From Deltaproteobacteria bacterium (GTDB lineage: Bacteria; Myxococcota_A; UBA796; UBA9615): 64,000 nucleotides of DNA. Below the pieces are notes generated by a model, which worked only from the letters and a program-made list of their open reading frames with translations, was not told the origin of the DNA and did no database searches. Positions 7,168-18,100 of this stretch are shown here, piece by piece. Position 1 is the first letter of the stretch; each line of letters begins with the position of its first letter. The translations under genes and the position numbers were made by a program. The DNA lies in contig JAGSHC010000004.1 in NCBI GenBank assembly GCA_023954745.1, positions 21,506 through 85,505 on the forward strand, given 5' to 3'.

Positions 7168-8745
7168 GTGCGTACCACCAGCCTCGTCGTTTTGCTTTCT
7201 CTGCTCGGGGCCCTCTCGGGTTGCGCGGCGGCGGGGACCATCACCGCGGGCGATGGGCAGTCCCGGACCCTGGGGCAACCCCCGGACGACGATGACGATG
7301 ACAGCGTCGCCAACGATGACGACGTGGTGGGCGACGACGACGACAGCACGCCGCCCGGTGACGACGACGACAGCGTGCCCGTCGGAGACCTCGCCACTGG
7401 CATCGACATCACGAAGGTCACGCTGAATCAGTCGGTGCAGGTCTCGCTCATGGAGAACGAGGACGCGCCCAACAACCTGCCCCTCGTGGCCGGCCGGCGA
7501 GGCCTGATGCGCATCCACCTGGAGCCGCAGTCCGACTGGGAGCCTCGCAACATCATCGCGGCGCTCTCCTGGGACACCGGCCAGGACGACTTGCCAGCCC
7601 TCGCCATGCAGGACGTGCTGCTCCCGCTCGGCGCCTCCGAAGACGGCGTCCGCAACAGCACCTTCGAGTTCCTCGTCCCGGACGAGTACGTCGTCAACGG
7701 TGCGGCCTGGAGCATCGAGCTGCTCGAAGAAGACGACGGCTCCGGCCCCGGGAACAGCGACCGGGCGCGGTGGCCTCGCGACCAGGGGATGCAGCAGTTC
7801 CTCGCCTACAACACCGGCCCGGTACGCATCCTCGTGGTGCCCATCCAGTACGACGCGGACGGCTCCGGGCGACTGCCCGACACCTCTCCCAGCCAGCTCG
7901 GCATCCTCAGCGAGTGGATGTACCGCATCTACCCCACGTCTGAGATCGAGATCGTCGTGGATGAGCCCTTCGAGCTCAGCTACTCCATCTCCCCCGGAGG
8001 GAACGGTTGGGGTGACCTGCTGGGCGACATGACGGACCTGCGGTCGGAGAGGAATGTCCCCAGCGACACCTACATCTACGGCATGTTCCGTCCCACGGAC
8101 AACGCAGGACAGTTCTGCGGGGGTGGCTGCGTGGCAGGCCTCTCCTGGCGCACCGACAGCCCCAACGATGTCTACGGCCGCGCCTCCATTGGGCTCGGGT
8201 TCAGCGGCGAAGGCGCCGCGGGCACCATGATTCACGAGATCGGCCACGCGCATGGACGAGCCCACGCTCCCTGCGGGCTCAGCAACCCCGACCCCAACTA
8301 CCCGCACTCCGACGGGACCCTGGGCGTGTGGGGCTGGGACCCCCTCAGCGACGCGATGCGCAGCCCCACGGAGTACCGCGACATGATGGGGTACTGCACT
8401 CCGCGGTGGGTCAGCGACTACACGTGGCAGGCCCTGCGCAGCCGCATCAGCTACGTGAACGCCAACTTCGAGTGGGTGGAGGCGCCGCCGGAGCTCCCGT
8501 GGCGCCTGGTCGTGGTGGGGGTCGACGGGACCCCCAACCTGCGCGGCACGATTCCAGTCATGGGCACGCCGTCGGGCGACCCGGTGCCTGTGGGCCTGCT
8601 GGACGCCTCGGGTAACGTCCTCGCGACGGTGCAGGGACGCTACGGCGCCTTCGACCACATCCCCGGGGGCACGCTGCTCGTGCCGGAGCCGGCGGACTCC
8701 GTGGTTGCCCTGCGCGTGGATGGGGAGGTCCTGCCGCTTCCCTGA
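7168..8745 (+). CDS. Metzincin-like zinc metalloprotease lipoprotein with Asp linker
   Basis: The product is 525 residues from the GTG at 7168, chosen because GGGAG lies five bases upstream and a lipoprotein leader (LLGALSGC) begins there; a start at 7117 would add a non-signal extension. After the lipobox Cys comes a linker of Asp/Ser runs (roughly residues 36-75). The C-terminal half carries HEIGHAHGRAH at about 356-366, the HEXXHXXGXXH zinc site, followed by a candidate Met-turn (YRDMMGYC) near residue 405. This supports a secreted, membrane-tethered metalloendopeptidase. The closest named family is uncertain (M66-like is possible). The segment after 430 is beta-rich. The next gene begins 13 bases downstream and has a similar Asp linker. 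Confidence 0.85.
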   Translation: MRTTSLVVLLSLLGALSGCAAAGTITAGDGQSRTLGQPPDDDDDDSVANDDDVVGDDDDSTPPGDDDDSVPVGDLATGIDITKVTLNQSVQVSLMENEDAPNNLPLVAGRRGLMRIHLEPQSDWEPRNIIAALSWDTGQDDLPALAMQDVLLPLGASEDGVRNSTFEFLVPDEYVVNGAAWSIELLEEDDGSGPGNSDRARWPRDQGMQQFLAYNTGPVRILVVPIQYDADGSGRLPDTSPSQLGILSEWMYRIYPTSEIEIVVDEPFELSYSISPGGNGWGDLLGDMTDLRSERNVPSDTYIYGMFRPTDNAGQFCGGGCVAGLSWRTDSPNDVYGRASIGLGFSGEGAAGTMIHEIGHAHGRAHAPCGLSNPDPNYPHSDGTLGVWGWDPLSDAMRSPTEYRDMMGYCTPRWVSDYTWQALRSRISYVNANFEWVEAPPELPWRLVVVGVDGTPNLRGTIPVMGTPSGDPVPVGLLDASGNVLATVQGRYGAFDHIPGGTLLVPEPADSVVALRVDGEVLPLP

Positions 8746-8758
8746 ACTGAGGGAACCG

Positions 8759-9418
8759 ATGCCGCGACTGCTCCTCCTGCTGCTTCTTGCTCTCCTCATC
8801 GGCTGCCCGTCTGGGACCGATGACGACGACGCGACGTCCGACGACGACGACGCGACGTCCGACGACGACGACGCGACGTCCGACGACGATGACTCGGGCG
8901 ACGACGATGACGCGACGCCCGACGATGACGACTCGTCCGACGATGACGACTCGGGCGATGATGACGACTCGGGCGACGACGACGACTCAGGCGACGACGA
9001 CGACGCCACCTCGGACGACGACGACTCGGGCGACGACGACGACTCGGGCGACGACGACGACTCGGCCCCGTCCACCTGCGCAGACCGCACCGGCGGCGCC
9101 GTCATCACGATTCAGACCGGCGCCGACACCTTCACCTGGTGGTCCACCAACAGCCCCTTCATCGACGACGTGATCAACGCCGTCGGCACGAACGGGTGGT
9201 TCTTCTTCCTGTCGAACCCCATCAACGGCACCGACTGCGACCCGCAGTGGAGCTTCTACGTGGACCCCCAGATGGGCTCCCTCGGGAACTCGGCGCCGTT
9301 CAACCCCGTCTGCATCGCCACCGCGAGCCAGGTGAACGCAAACATCGCCTACTACCAGTCCCAAGGGGCCGGCTGGTGTCCGCAGGCAGGCATCGTCTCG
9401 GTGATCGACCAGCGCTGA
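8759..9418 (+). CDS. Asp-linker lipoprotein with BP74-like domain
   Basis: The 219-residue product starts at ATG 8759 (GAGGGA upstream) with the leader [16 protein letters not shown]. About 85 residues of DDDD blocks separated by Ala, Thr, Ser, Pro or Gly follow, encoded by an imperfect GAC/GAT tandem repeat. The last 115 residues form a compact domain with the pattern FTWWSTNSPFIDDVINAV, PQWSFYVDP, and a final GWCPQAG. These features resemble the BP74-type (Ca-dependent adhesion) N-terminal domain, which also has WSxHxDP and WCP motifs; this is recognition by eye and tentative. It follows the metalloprotease gene by 13 bases and probably shares its transcript. Confidence 0.72.
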   Translation: MPRLLLLLLLALLIGCPSGTDDDDATSDDDDATSDDDDATSDDDDSGDDDDATPDDDDSSDDDDSGDDDDSGDDDDSGDDDDATSDDDDSGDDDDSGDDDDSAPSTCADRTGGAVITIQTGADTFTWWSTNSPFIDDVINAVGTNGWFFFLSNPINGTDCDPQWSFYVDPQMGSLGNSAPFNPVCIATASQVNANIAYYQSQGAGWCPQAGIVSVIDQR

Positions 9419-9466
9419 GGCGCGCCGAGAACGCCGCTGCCAGGCGCCAGACGCCCTTCGCGTCCG

Positions 9467-11590
9467 CTACTGCGGAACCAGCGGCGGCACGACGAACCAG
9501 GCGCTGACCTGGTCGAGGATGGCTCCGTTGCCGCGCAGGGTGACCTGGGCCTGGTAGGTCTGGATGGCCGCGGTCTGCACGACCCACTCGTTGTTGGCCG
9601 CCACGAGGTCCCAGCAGAGGCCGACGCCGGGCGTCGCCGCGGGGAAGAAGTCGTTCCAGCCGTCGGCGTCGGAGTCGTTCGCCGTCTCCGGCGCGCAGTC
9701 CGTGACGCCGTCGCCGTTGATGTCGACGTTGCTCTGGTTCACCTCGATGTGGTCGATGAACAGCAGCGCGTCACCGGAGTCTCCAGGCATGTCAACCACC
9801 TCGATGGTCGCCTCGAGGGGCACCTGACCGATGATCTCCTGCAGCGCGGAGGTCACCGAGGTGGACACCGAGGCGTTGCTCCCCGACCGCACGAAGGGGT
9901 TCCCCATGCTGTCGAGGGAGCCGGCGGCGTTGGCGACCGAGGTCAGGTCCGCCAGACCCTCGTGCCCGACGTCCGCATCCACGCCGACGTAGTTGATGTC
10001 GAGGCTCTGCAGCGCCGAGCCCGCCGTGTTCGCGGTGAACGAGGGGTGGTTGTACTCATCCATCTCGTCGGTGATCTGCACCAGGATCCGCACCGAGTCC
10101 GCGCGGAACCCCGGGCAGTTGGACACGGTGCCGGCGCAGCCCGTGATGCGGTTGCTCGGGCAGGCGCTCGGGGTGGCGATGCACTGCGCTGCCTGGAAGA
10201 GCGTCTCGTCGGCGCCGTAGTTCCCGACGGAGGTGGGCAGGACCCCCTGGACCGCCGACGCGTTGCTCGTCACCGACTGGAGGTTCGTGATGGGATACGA
10301 GGATCCCGAGCCGCCATACACCCCGGCGCCGGACCAGAAGCTCGGCACGCAGCCATAGATCTGCGGGTCATCGATGCAGGTGAGGCCGAGACCGCACACC
10401 TGGTCCGAGGCGCAGTTGGAGTCCTCGGTGCACGCGCCGAAGGAGTCGCAGGTGAGGTCGTTGATGATGTTGACCACGGCGCTGCGCATGGCGCTCATCT
10501 CGTCGCCCATCGAGCACGTCTTGTCGATGAGGAAGTAGACGTCCGCTTCCTGGTAGTTCGTCGTGATGTCCACGGTGCCCACGGCGGGATCGATGGGGGA
10601 GCGCGCGGGGCTAACGAACACGAGGTCGCCGTTGTTGGCGGGGTTGTCGTTGCCGTCGAGCGGGTTGGTCCCCAGGGCCGACTCGATGAGGTCCGAGCTG
10701 CCGTCTCCGTCGGAGTCGTCGGACGTCACGTCGGTCCCAATGCCGACTTCGAACTCGTCGGACAGGCCGTCGTTGTCGCTGTCGGTGTCCAGGGCATCGA
10801 TGAGCGTGTCGCCATCGGAGTCCACATCGCCCTCAGTGGCGTCGGGGATTCCATCGGCGTCGGAGTCGAGGTCCGCGTAGTTGGGCACCCCATCGCCGTC
10901 CTGGTCGCCGCCGCCTTCGGTGGCGTCGAGGATGCCGTCGGCGTCGGAGTCGAGGTCGAGGTAGTCCGACGTGCCGTCCAGGTCGCTGTCGGTGATGCCT
11001 TCGACCTTGTCGGAAATGCCGTCGCCGTCGCTGTCGTCGTCCTGGAAGTTGGGAATTCCGTCGCCGTCGGGGTCGTCCTGGCCCTCGAGGCTGTCCGGGA
11101 TGTTGTCGCCATCAGCGTCTTCGTCCTGGAAGTCGGGAATCTCGTCCTCGTCGGTGTCGACGGGGGGCGTGTTGATGTTCCCGTCGCCGGCCTCGGTCAG
11201 GTCGTCGATGCCGTCGTTGTCGGAGTCGAGGTCACGGAAGTCGGCGGTGCCATCCCCGTCCGTGTCCACCGGAGCGGTGTCGGGGTTGTCGTCCCCCGCC
11301 TCGTCGAAGTCGTGAATTCCGTCGTTGTCCGCATCGGTGTCTTCGGCGTCAATGGTGCCGTCCCCGTCCGTGTCGATGGCGTCGTCGAGGTCCTCGTCGT
11401 CGTTGAGGATGGTGTCGCCATCGAGGTCCGTAGGGCTGGGCTGCGTGGCGTCGTCGTCATCGCCCATGGCCGAGTCGTCGTCATCGTCGTCAGCGCCTCC
11501 GCCGCCGCCTCCGCGGCTGAGCACGTTGCAGGCCGGCAGCGCGAAGAGGAGGGCAAGCAGGAAAGCGAACAGACGAACACGCACAAGCAT
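9467..11590 (-). CDS. VWA-domain lipoprotein with TSP3-type calcium repeats
   Basis: The 707-residue product begins at ATG 11590 (CGGAG upstream), with leader [21 protein letters not shown]. Gly and Asp linkers (residues 25-50) lead into about 15 thrombospondin type 3-like loops ([22 protein letters not shown] and relatives, to about residue 300) expected to bind calcium. Next is a von Willebrand A domain whose MIDAS reads DKTCS rather than the usual DXSXS, at about residue 356, with a Cys-rich insert ([17 protein letters not shown]). The C-terminal 130 residues are beta-rich. The long upstream extension of the frame to 12157 is antisense to mtfA and rejected. It is convergent with the BP74-like lipoprotein gene, and its upstream neighbour is mtfA. 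Confidence 0.88.
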   Translation of the reverse strand: MLVRVRLFAFLLALLFALPACNVLSRGGGGGGADDDDDDSAMGDDDDATQPSPTDLDGDTILNDDEDLDDAIDTDGDGTIDAEDTDADNDGIHDFDEAGDDNPDTAPVDTDGDGTADFRDLDSDNDGIDDLTEAGDGNINTPPVDTDEDEIPDFQDEDADGDNIPDSLEGQDDPDGDGIPNFQDDDSDGDGISDKVEGITDSDLDGTSDYLDLDSDADGILDATEGGGDQDGDGVPNYADLDSDADGIPDATEGDVDSDGDTLIDALDTDSDNDGLSDEFEVGIGTDVTSDDSDGDGSSDLIESALGTNPLDGNDNPANNGDLVFVSPARSPIDPAVGTVDITTNYQEADVYFLIDKTCSMGDEMSAMRSAVVNIINDLTCDSFGACTEDSNCASDQVCGLGLTCIDDPQIYGCVPSFWSGAGVYGGSGSSYPITNLQSVTSNASAVQGVLPTSVGNYGADETLFQAAQCIATPSACPSNRITGCAGTVSNCPGFRADSVRILVQITDEMDEYNHPSFTANTAGSALQSLDINYVGVDADVGHEGLADLTSVANAAGSLDSMGNPFVRSGSNASVSTSVTSALQEIIGQVPLEATIEVVDMPGDSGDALLFIDHIEVNQSNVDINGDGVTDCAPETANDSDADGWNDFFPAATPGVGLCWDLVAANNEWVVQTAAIQTYQAQVTLRGNGAILDQVSAWFVVPPLVPQ

Positions 11591-11744
11591 GGGCACTCCG
11601 GACCGGAGCCGGGCTCCAGAAGGTGGCCCATCCTGCCAGATGTGTCCGCGCTGAAAAGGGGTCTTCTGGGCGCGTTGAGGAGTTGTGACACAAGGTGACA
11701 GGCAGGGCGGCTCCACCCGTCGCACTGCGCCCCACCTGACCCCC

Positions 11745-12572
11745 TCAGCGCCTGCGCCGCTTCGCCTTGCGCTCAGCGGCCCGGGCGCGGGCGTCTTTGC
11801 CGAAGCGCACGGCCGGGTCCTGCTTGTAGAACAGCGCCAACTGCTCGTAGAGCGCCCCGTGGCGATGCTTGAGCTGCCTCGGACGCTCGAAGAAGAACTC
11901 CGTGGCCACCGCGAAGAACTCCGCTGCGTTGGTCGCCCCATAGGCGTCGAGCAAGGTGGGCTCGTCATTCTCGAGGTCGTCGATGAGTTGGCGGTACTCC
12001 TCGCCCAGCACCGCTGCCCAGCGGCGGTACATGGCCCGCTCCGGCAACAGCGGTGCTCCCTGGGACGAGGTCTCCTCGGAGTCGAGCTGGTGGGCGAACT
12101 CGTGGAAGACCACGTTTTGTCCGTCGCCGACGCCCACTGCCCCGCCAACGACCGCATCCCAGGCGAGCACCAGCGTGCCCGCTCCCCACGACTCTCCCAG
12201 TCGCACCTGGCGACCCACGTCCACCGTGCCGTCGGCGTTGTGGGTCTCGCCCCGGCTGACGAAGGGTGACGGGTAGACCACGACGCTCTTTAGCCGCGGG
12301 TACACGGCGCTGCCCTCCTGGCCGAGCAGGAGCAGGCACGCCTGGGCCGCGATGGTCAGCCGGACCTCGTCGTCCACCTCGAAGCCACCGGCGCCCTCGA
12401 ACTGCTTCTCGCCGAGGAAGATCTGCATCAGGTCGTACAGCCGCTCGCGCTCGCCGTCGGAGAGCATGCGCACGTGGGGCACGTTCTCGTCGATGAGCGA
12501 CTCCCAGTGGTCTGGGGTCGGCTCCCCCGCCAGGCGCTCGTGACGACGCCTTCGGAATCCGAAGAGGTCCAA
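11745..12572 (-). CDS. mtfA: MtfA-type M90 zinc metallopeptidase
   Basis: The frame encodes the MtfA/M90 family pattern: an N-terminal [31 protein letters not shown], the [10 protein letters not shown] strand, and the zinc-binding HEFAHQLD around residue 155, followed by [14 protein letters not shown]. In Enterobacteria MtfA senses Mlc and modulates the glucose PTS; here only aminopeptidase-type chemistry is implied. The open frame extends to 12650, but that part is antisense-like. I prefer the TTG at 12572, four bases after the msrB stop, because it puts the family N-terminus at residue 3 (275 residues). The SD is weak there, so the start is uncertain. It sits in an operon with msrB. Confidence 0.87.
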   Translation of the reverse strand: MDLFGFRRRRHERLAGEPTPDHWESLIDENVPHVRMLSDGERERLYDLMQIFLGEKQFEGAGGFEVDDEVRLTIAAQACLLLLGQEGSAVYPRLKSVVVYPSPFVSRGETHNADGTVDVGRQVRLGESWGAGTLVLAWDAVVGGAVGVGDGQNVVFHEFAHQLDSEETSSQGAPLLPERAMYRRWAAVLGEEYRQLIDDLENDEPTLLDAYGATNAAEFFAVATEFFFERPRQLKHRHGALYEQLALFYKQDPAVRFGKDARARAAERKAKRRRR

Positions 12573-12576
12573 CGAA

Positions 12577-12996
12577 CTACTGCTTCGGGTCGAGCTTGAT
12601 GGACGCGGAGTTGATGCAGTAGCGCAGGCCGTTGGGCCCGGGACCGTCATTGAAGACGTGGCCCAGGTGGCCCCCGCAGGTCCGGCAGACCGTCTCGACC
12701 CTCACCATCCCGTAGCTGGTGTCGCGGTGCTCTTCGATGACGTCCTCATCCATGGGCGCCGTGAAGGACGGCCAGCCGCAACCCGAGTCGTACTTCTCCT
12801 CAGACGTGAAGAGCTCCTCCCCGCAGCCAGCGCAGGCGTAGGTGCCGGCAGTCTTCGTGTTGTAGTACTTGCCGGTAAAGGCTCGCTCGGTGCCCTTGTT
12901 CCTCAGGATCTGGAACTCCTCGGGGGTCAGGCGCGCGCGCCACTCCTCTTCCGTGAGGGTGCGGGGGTCGGTGGTCGGGGCGTTGGTGTCGGACAT
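12577..12996 (-). CDS. msrB: Peptide-methionine (R)-S-oxide reductase MsrB
   Basis: The 139-residue protein is a standard MsrB that reduces methionine-R-sulfoxide in proteins. Two zinc-binding CXXC pairs are visible (CAGC and CRTC), the [11 protein letters not shown] stretch holds the resolving Cys, and the catalytic Cys is in [28 protein letters not shown] is the signature block. A Cys rather than Sec is used at the active site, which is relevant because selB is in the same window. It is followed after four bases by mtfA, and divergent from the amidotransferase gene with about 43 bases between them. Confidence 0.97.
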   Translation of the reverse strand: MSDTNAPTTDPRTLTEEEWRARLTPEEFQILRNKGTERAFTGKYYNTKTAGTYACAGCGEELFTSEEKYDSGCGWPSFTAPMDEDVIEEHRDTSYGMVRVETVCRTCGGHLGHVFNDGPGPNGLRYCINSASIKLDPKQ

Positions 12997-13039
12997 GGGG
13001 TTCTCCTGGGAGACGGAAATGTAGCGCTACATTCCTCTC

Positions 13040-13750
13040 ATGCCGCGCATCGCCATTCTGAAGACCGGAAGCACCCGACTCCTCGACTCTGTCGCCCGAC
13101 GCGGCGGCGACTACGAGAGCTGGTTCGCTGAGACCATCATTCCCCTGGGCGTCGAGGTCGACGTCATCGACGCGGTGAGCGGCACCCTGCCGGCCACTGG
13201 CGATTGGGATGGCCTCGTCATCACTGGAAGCCCTGCGTCGGTGCACGACGAGGAGCCCTGGAGCGAGGCCGCCGCGAAGTGGGTGGCGGCTCGGGTGCGG
13301 GAGGGCGTGCCCACGTTGGGGGTCTGTTACGGCCACCAGCTGCTTGCTCACGCCCTGGGCGGCGCCACGGGTCCTGCCGCCGTACCCGAAATCGGGCAGT
13401 TCGAGGTGCAGATCACCGCCGAGGACCCTTTGTTTCGGGGGCTTCCCGCCGTCTGGCCCAGCTTCCTCATCCACTACAACGAGGTCACGAAGCTGCCCGA
13501 GGGCGCCCGCGTGTTGGCGCACTCTCCCCGGTGCGATGTGCAGGCCTTCGCCATCGGAGAGCACGTGCGTGCCGTGCAATGGCACCCGGAGTTCGACGCC
13601 ATCGCGGTGCGGGAGGCCATCGAGCAAGATGCGGACGCCCTGGCCAGGTGGGGTGAGGACGCAGACACGCTCATCGCAGGGGTCGAGGAGCTGCCCGAGG
13701 GGCCGAAGATCGTGGAGAACTTCGTGCGCGAGTTCGTGCTGGACCGATAG
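13040..13750 (+). CDS. Class I glutamine amidotransferase-like protein
   Basis: The 236-residue protein has the class I GATase fold: WDGLVITGSPASVHDEEPW, the nucleophile elbow GVCYGHQ (Cys near residue 95), and the HPE motif (VQWHPEFD, near 183). It is a stand-alone domain of the GMP synthase-like (GuaA N-terminal) type found in many bacteria; the ammonia acceptor is not evident. The 50-residue C-terminal extension (EDADTLIAGVEELPEGPKIV) is predicted helical. It is divergent from msrB. Confidence 0.85.
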   Translation: MPRIAILKTGSTRLLDSVARRGGDYESWFAETIIPLGVEVDVIDAVSGTLPATGDWDGLVITGSPASVHDEEPWSEAAAKWVAARVREGVPTLGVCYGHQLLAHALGGATGPAAVPEIGQFEVQITAEDPLFRGLPAVWPSFLIHYNEVTKLPEGARVLAHSPRCDVQAFAIGEHVRAVQWHPEFDAIAVREAIEQDADALARWGEDADTLIAGVEELPEGPKIVENFVREFVLDR

Positions 13751-13870
13751 GCCACGTTCAAGGACAGACCAGTTGTAGGGACCGTCAGAATCCCGAAGGG
13801 TCCAGCCAGAGACGCGCGCTGATAGGGTCACCTCAGCGTTGGGAAACCTCCCAGCCTGGAGTTCCCGACG

Positions 13871-14593
13871 ATGCGCCAGACCTACCTGTTCCTCCTTGCT
13901 GCCTTCCTCCTGCTGCCCGCCTGCCCCGTCGCCAATGACGACGACTCGGCGGCCAGCGACGACGACGACGCGGCAAACGACGACGACAACGCAAACGACG
14001 ACGACGCCGCAAACGACGACGACGCCGCGAACGACGACGACGCCGCAAACGACGACGACGCGGCCGACGACGACGACTCGGCCGGCGACGACGACGACTC
14101 CTCGGGCGACGACGATGACTCCGGCGTTGACTGGCTGTGGACCGCCGAAGAAGGAGAGTGGGACGTCGGCGCCATCAACTTCACGAACAACGACTGCAAC
14201 ATCCAGACATCGATGATGCCGACGAGCTGGGACCTGGTGAACACTAGCTTCACCGGCCCACCGTGGAAGCTGTCGACCTTTGACTGGGTCGCGCCGTTCA
14301 CCAACAACACCCCGGTGCAGGAATGCGCGGTGCAGTGGGGGAGCAAGACCGCACCGCCCCTGGACTTCATCTGCTCGGACCCCACCTGGGGGGAGGTGAT
14401 CCCCAGCTTCCCCGTGAACATCGACTACGGCTGGGAGGTGGACGGGACGTTCCTCAGCGCGACAGAGGCCACACTGACCGTCAACACCGCCCTCGCCTGT
14501 TTCAGCGGCGAGTGCGCGGCGTTCGAGCAGGCCATGGGGATCTCCCTGCCCTGCAACACGACCTACACGGCGACGCTCACCTACGGCCCCTGA
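13871..14593 (+). CDS. Asp-linker lipoprotein, unknown domain
   Basis: The 240-residue product has a leader ending LLPAC (Cys 18), then about 60 residues of DDD/DDDD blocks joined by AAN, AA, SA or SG, then a 140-residue domain with four or five Cys and aromatic-rich strands (DWLWTAEEGEWDVG, FTNNDCNIQTS, FICSDPTWGEVIP, ACFSGECAAFEQAMG). I recognise no named domain. Its design (lipobox, Asp tether, small Cys-containing domain) matches the proteins at 8759 and 27287. The Asp stretch is encoded by nearly exact AACGACGACGACGC units (13977-14070), a candidate slippage site. It converges on moaB, three bases away. Confidence 0.78.
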   Translation: MRQTYLFLLAAFLLLPACPVANDDDSAASDDDDAANDDDNANDDDAANDDDAANDDDAANDDDAADDDDSAGDDDDSSGDDDDSGVDWLWTAEEGEWDVGAINFTNNDCNIQTSMMPTSWDLVNTSFTGPPWKLSTFDWVAPFTNNTPVQECAVQWGSKTAPPLDFICSDPTWGEVIPSFPVNIDYGWEVDGTFLSATEATLTVNTALACFSGECAAFEQAMGISLPCNTTYTATLTYGP

Positions 14594-14596
14594 GGC

Positions 14597-15124
14597 TCAG
14601 CTCTCCATCAACCGCGGCATCAGCTCCACGAAGTTGCAGGGCCGGAAGCGGCTGTCGAGCTGCAGGTTGAGGATGCCGTCCCAGGCGTCCTTGCACGCCC
14701 CCGTGCTGCCGGGCAGGGCGAAGAGGTAGGTGCCGTTGGAGACCCCACCTGTGGCCCGGCTCTGAATGGTGCTGGTCCCGATGTTCTGAAAGCTCAACCA
14801 GCGGAAGAGCTCGCCGAAGCCAGGGATCTCCTTGTCGTACACCGCATGGAAGGCCTCCGGTGTCGTGTCGCGGCCCGTGACCCCGGTCCCACCGGTGCTG
14901 ATGACGACGTCCACGCTGGCATCCGCAACCCAGGTGCGGAGCTGGGCCTCGATGAGGGTCACCTCGTCCTTCACGATTTCCCGCGCAGCGAGCACGTGCC
15001 CCGCCTCGGTCAGCCTCTGGACAAGGGTGTCCCCGGAACGGTCGTCGGCCAGGGAGCGGGTGTCGGACACGGTGAGCACGGCAATGCGAACGGGCAGGAA
15101 GGCCCGCGTCTCGTCGATGGGCAA
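14597..15124 (-). CDS. moaB: Molybdenum cofactor biosynthesis protein MoaB
   Basis: The 175-residue protein matches MoaB/Mog[73 protein letters not shown]. These are the substrate-binding TGGTG and PGS motifs for adenylation of molybdopterin. It is full length for MoaB. The start is the ATG at 15124. No other moa or moe gene is in the window. It follows the glycosyltransferase-coiled coil gene by one base on the same strand, so the two may be co-transcribed. Confidence 0.95.
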   Translation of the reverse strand: MPIDETRAFLPVRIAVLTVSDTRSLADDRSGDTLVQRLTEAGHVLAAREIVKDEVTLIEAQLRTWVADASVDVVISTGGTGVTGRDTTPEAFHAVYDKEIPGFGELFRWLSFQNIGTSTIQSRATGGVSNGTYLFALPGSTGACKDAWDGILNLQLDSRFRPCNFVELMPRLMES

Positions 15125-15125
15125 G

Positions 15126-18100
15126 TCAGGCCTCGGCGGTTGGGGGAGCGGGCGGAGTGCTGTCCGGCTCGTCGTCGGTCAGCTCCTCGTCGTCCAGGGC
15201 GGCGAGGGCTGTAGCGAGGTCCTCTTGCGCGGCATCGCGCTGGGCCTCGAGCTCCTTGAGGGTTGCAGCGGCGTCGTCGAGAGCGACCTGCAGGCCCGCG
15301 CGCTGGGACTGGGCGGCGTCGAGCTCGCGGCTCTTCTTGTCCGCGTCGGCGGAGAGCGAACGGACGGCGTAGTCCTTCTGCTCCACCTGCACCGTCAGCT
15401 CCCCGATCCGCAGCTGATGCGCGTCGCGCTCAGCCTGCGCCTCGGCGAGCTTCGCCCCGGCAACGCCCAACTCGCGCTCCTTCTTCGCCAGCTCACTCTT
15501 GAGTGAGGTCGCGACGTACGCGGCTTCCTCGAGCTCCGCCGACAGTTGGCCGCGCTCACCTGCCACGGCCTCGAGCCGCGCCTCGGCGGCCCCCAGGGCT
15601 CGCTGCGCTTCGGTCTTTGCGCGCCCGAGGAGGTTGAGAAACCGACCCTCCAGCGCGCTGCGCAGCCGTTCGGCCTCCGCAAGGGCGAGGTCTCGCTTCT
15701 CGACCTCCCGCTCTCGGAACGCGTCGAGGCGAGCGCGCTCGGCGCCGAACTCGGCCTCCTTCCTGGAGAACACCCGCTGGGCCTGGGCGGCCCGCTCGTC
15801 GAGCTCCCGCGCGTGGGCGACCCTGCTCGATGCCAGCTCCCGCCCATGCTGCGCCTTCAGCTCGCGGTGGTTCACCGCGTGGATCGCCTCGAGCTCCCGC
15901 ACGCTCTCGGTGTGCGCTGCGTCGCGGTCACTCAAGGACCGCGCGAGTTCTGCCGCCAACTCCCGCCGGGCCCGCGCGTGCTCCTCGGACTTCTTCTGGA
16001 GCTCCGCCGCCGCACGGTCGCGTTCCACGGCCAGCGTGCGCTCCGCTTCGCTCGCGCGGCTGGTGGCTGCCCGCACCTCGGTCGCCAGCCGGGCATTCAC
16101 CTCCTCGGCGCGAGCCTGACGGGTCAGGAGCCGCCGGAGCGACTCCTCCGCCGCCGCCTGCGCTCGGGAGATCTCCGCCGCCGCCTCTGCCACTTGCTCG
16201 TCGAGCTGCCTCCGCGCGTGCACCGCACCGGACGCCAGCTCTTCCCGCTTCTTCCTCAAGTCGCGTTCGAGGCTCACCACCTTGTTCTCGAGCCGAGCGA
16301 GGGACTCCCTGGTCACGCCGTGCCGGAGCTGCTCGTCCTCGAGTCTCGCCGCCGCGGTCTCTGCCAGGACACGAGTCCTCTCCTTCTCCTCGTCCAGTGA
16401 CCGGCGACTCCGCGTCTCGGAGGCCTGCAGGGCCTTGCGCGCGGACGCCTCTGCCTTCCGACTTCGCTCCAGCGCCTCAGCCTCCGCGTCCTCGAGCTGC
16501 TCGGTCAGCTCCGCGAGCGCTCCATCCCGCGTCTCGAGCTCTCGCTTCGCCGAGCTCAGCTCTCCGCGCGTCGACCGAAGACGGTCATCGAGCGAGCGCA
16601 GACTCTCGTTGAGGCTGAGCACGTCGCCGTCGCGCTCCTCGAAGCGCGCCTGCAGGTCCGCGTTTTGCTTCGTGAGCTCCGCGACCGCCTTCTTGAGCTT
16701 CGCCGCCGTCGTCTTGGTCTTGGCGAGGGAGGTGTCGCGCTTCTTGATGTCCAGATCCCGGCGGTCCAGCTCCCGCTGAAGCTCCGCCGCCTCGCGAAGA
16801 GACCCATCCTGCTCCTCCTGGAGGTACGCCACCGTCTCGGTGCGGAAGCGGCTGACCTCCTCGAGGGACGCAGTGAGGCGGTCGACCGTTCCCAGCAGCT
16901 GCCGAATCTTCGCGTCCTGCGCCTGCACCTCCTCGGACTTCTTGTCGAGCTCGGTGGTCTGACGCTCCGCCACGGTCCGCAACCTGCGCGCGTCCTCGTG
17001 CTCCTCCCACAGATCTGCCTGGGTGCGCGCGAGGGTGGCGAAGAGGGTCTCCCCATGGGTGCGCCGCACCGGCCGCTCGACGGCCTTGATCAGCTCCGCG
17101 CCCGTCTTCGTCCAGGCGTAGCGGTCCCGGGCCAGAGCCTGAGCCGCCGCCGACGCCTCGCCGACGAGCTTGGGGTTGGTGGCCAGCTTGCGGACCAGAC
17201 GCTGCAGGGACTTGAGGTCCCCCGGCTCGACGAGCCAACCCGCGCCGTACTCCTCGACGTCGCGCGCGATGACCTGCCCGGGTGAGGTGATGAGGGGCAA
17301 ACCGCAGCGCAGATAGTCCACCTGGCGGAAGCTGAGGTTCAGCTCGCGCTCGGGGTTTGGGGCCATGAGATCGAAGGCCACCGACCCGCGGCGGTACTGC
17401 TCCCACAGCTCGTCGATGGGCACCATCCCCGCCAGCTCGAGCCGCTCGTGGTCCTTGGGCAGAGCCTCCGTCGGGTCCTGGTACTGCTCGGTGTCGCTGC
17501 GGATTCCGTAGCGGCCGCCGAACAGCCGGACCTTCCCCACACCGATGACGTCGAGGCAACCGAGCAGATCCTGGAGCCCACCGGTGAGGTCGGCCCAGGG
17601 CCAGAACACGCCCCCCGCCAGGAACGTCAGCTCGGCAGGCTTCACGAAGGGCGGGCTGTCGGGCGGGCAGGAGATCGGCACGACCCCGCCTGCATCCTTC
17701 GTGCAGTCCACGCCAGCGAGGGCGAGCAGCGGCAGATGGAAGTACTTCTGGCGCTCGTTGCTGAACAGGAAGTTGTCCGCCCTCTGCAGAGCGTCCAGCA
17801 CCCTCACGGCTTCGCGGGTGTCTGCGGCGCCTGCCTGGAACTGCTGCTCCAACAAGCGCGGGGCAAAGAGGTCGAGGATGACCGTCCAACGCCCGTCCTG
17901 GATGTAGCGCGCGTCCTCGAGGGACTCCACGAGCACCACATCGGGGTCGACCTTGGCCACCGCTCCTTGGAGCTCGTGTGGCTCGGTGAAGGCCAACGGG
18001 TTGCCAGGAGCCCCGACCGGTCCCCCCACCGGGGCCAGACCCACGACGGGAGTCCAGGCCCCGTCGGAGCTGGGAACCCAGTCGGGCGGCATCACGTCGG

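Noticed and set aside
8820..9065. GAC-rich tract as sequencing artefact or simple microsatellite
   Set aside because: The tract stays in frame after a lipobox, and five other lipoproteins have the same design, so it is coding.
11591..12157. N-terminal extension of the VWA lipoprotein
   Set aside because: The leader and ribosome site at 11590 decide the start; the extension overlaps mtfA on the same strand in another frame.
12577..12996. MsrB as a selenoprotein because selB is nearby
   Set aside because: The active-site codon is Cys and no in-frame UGA occurs.
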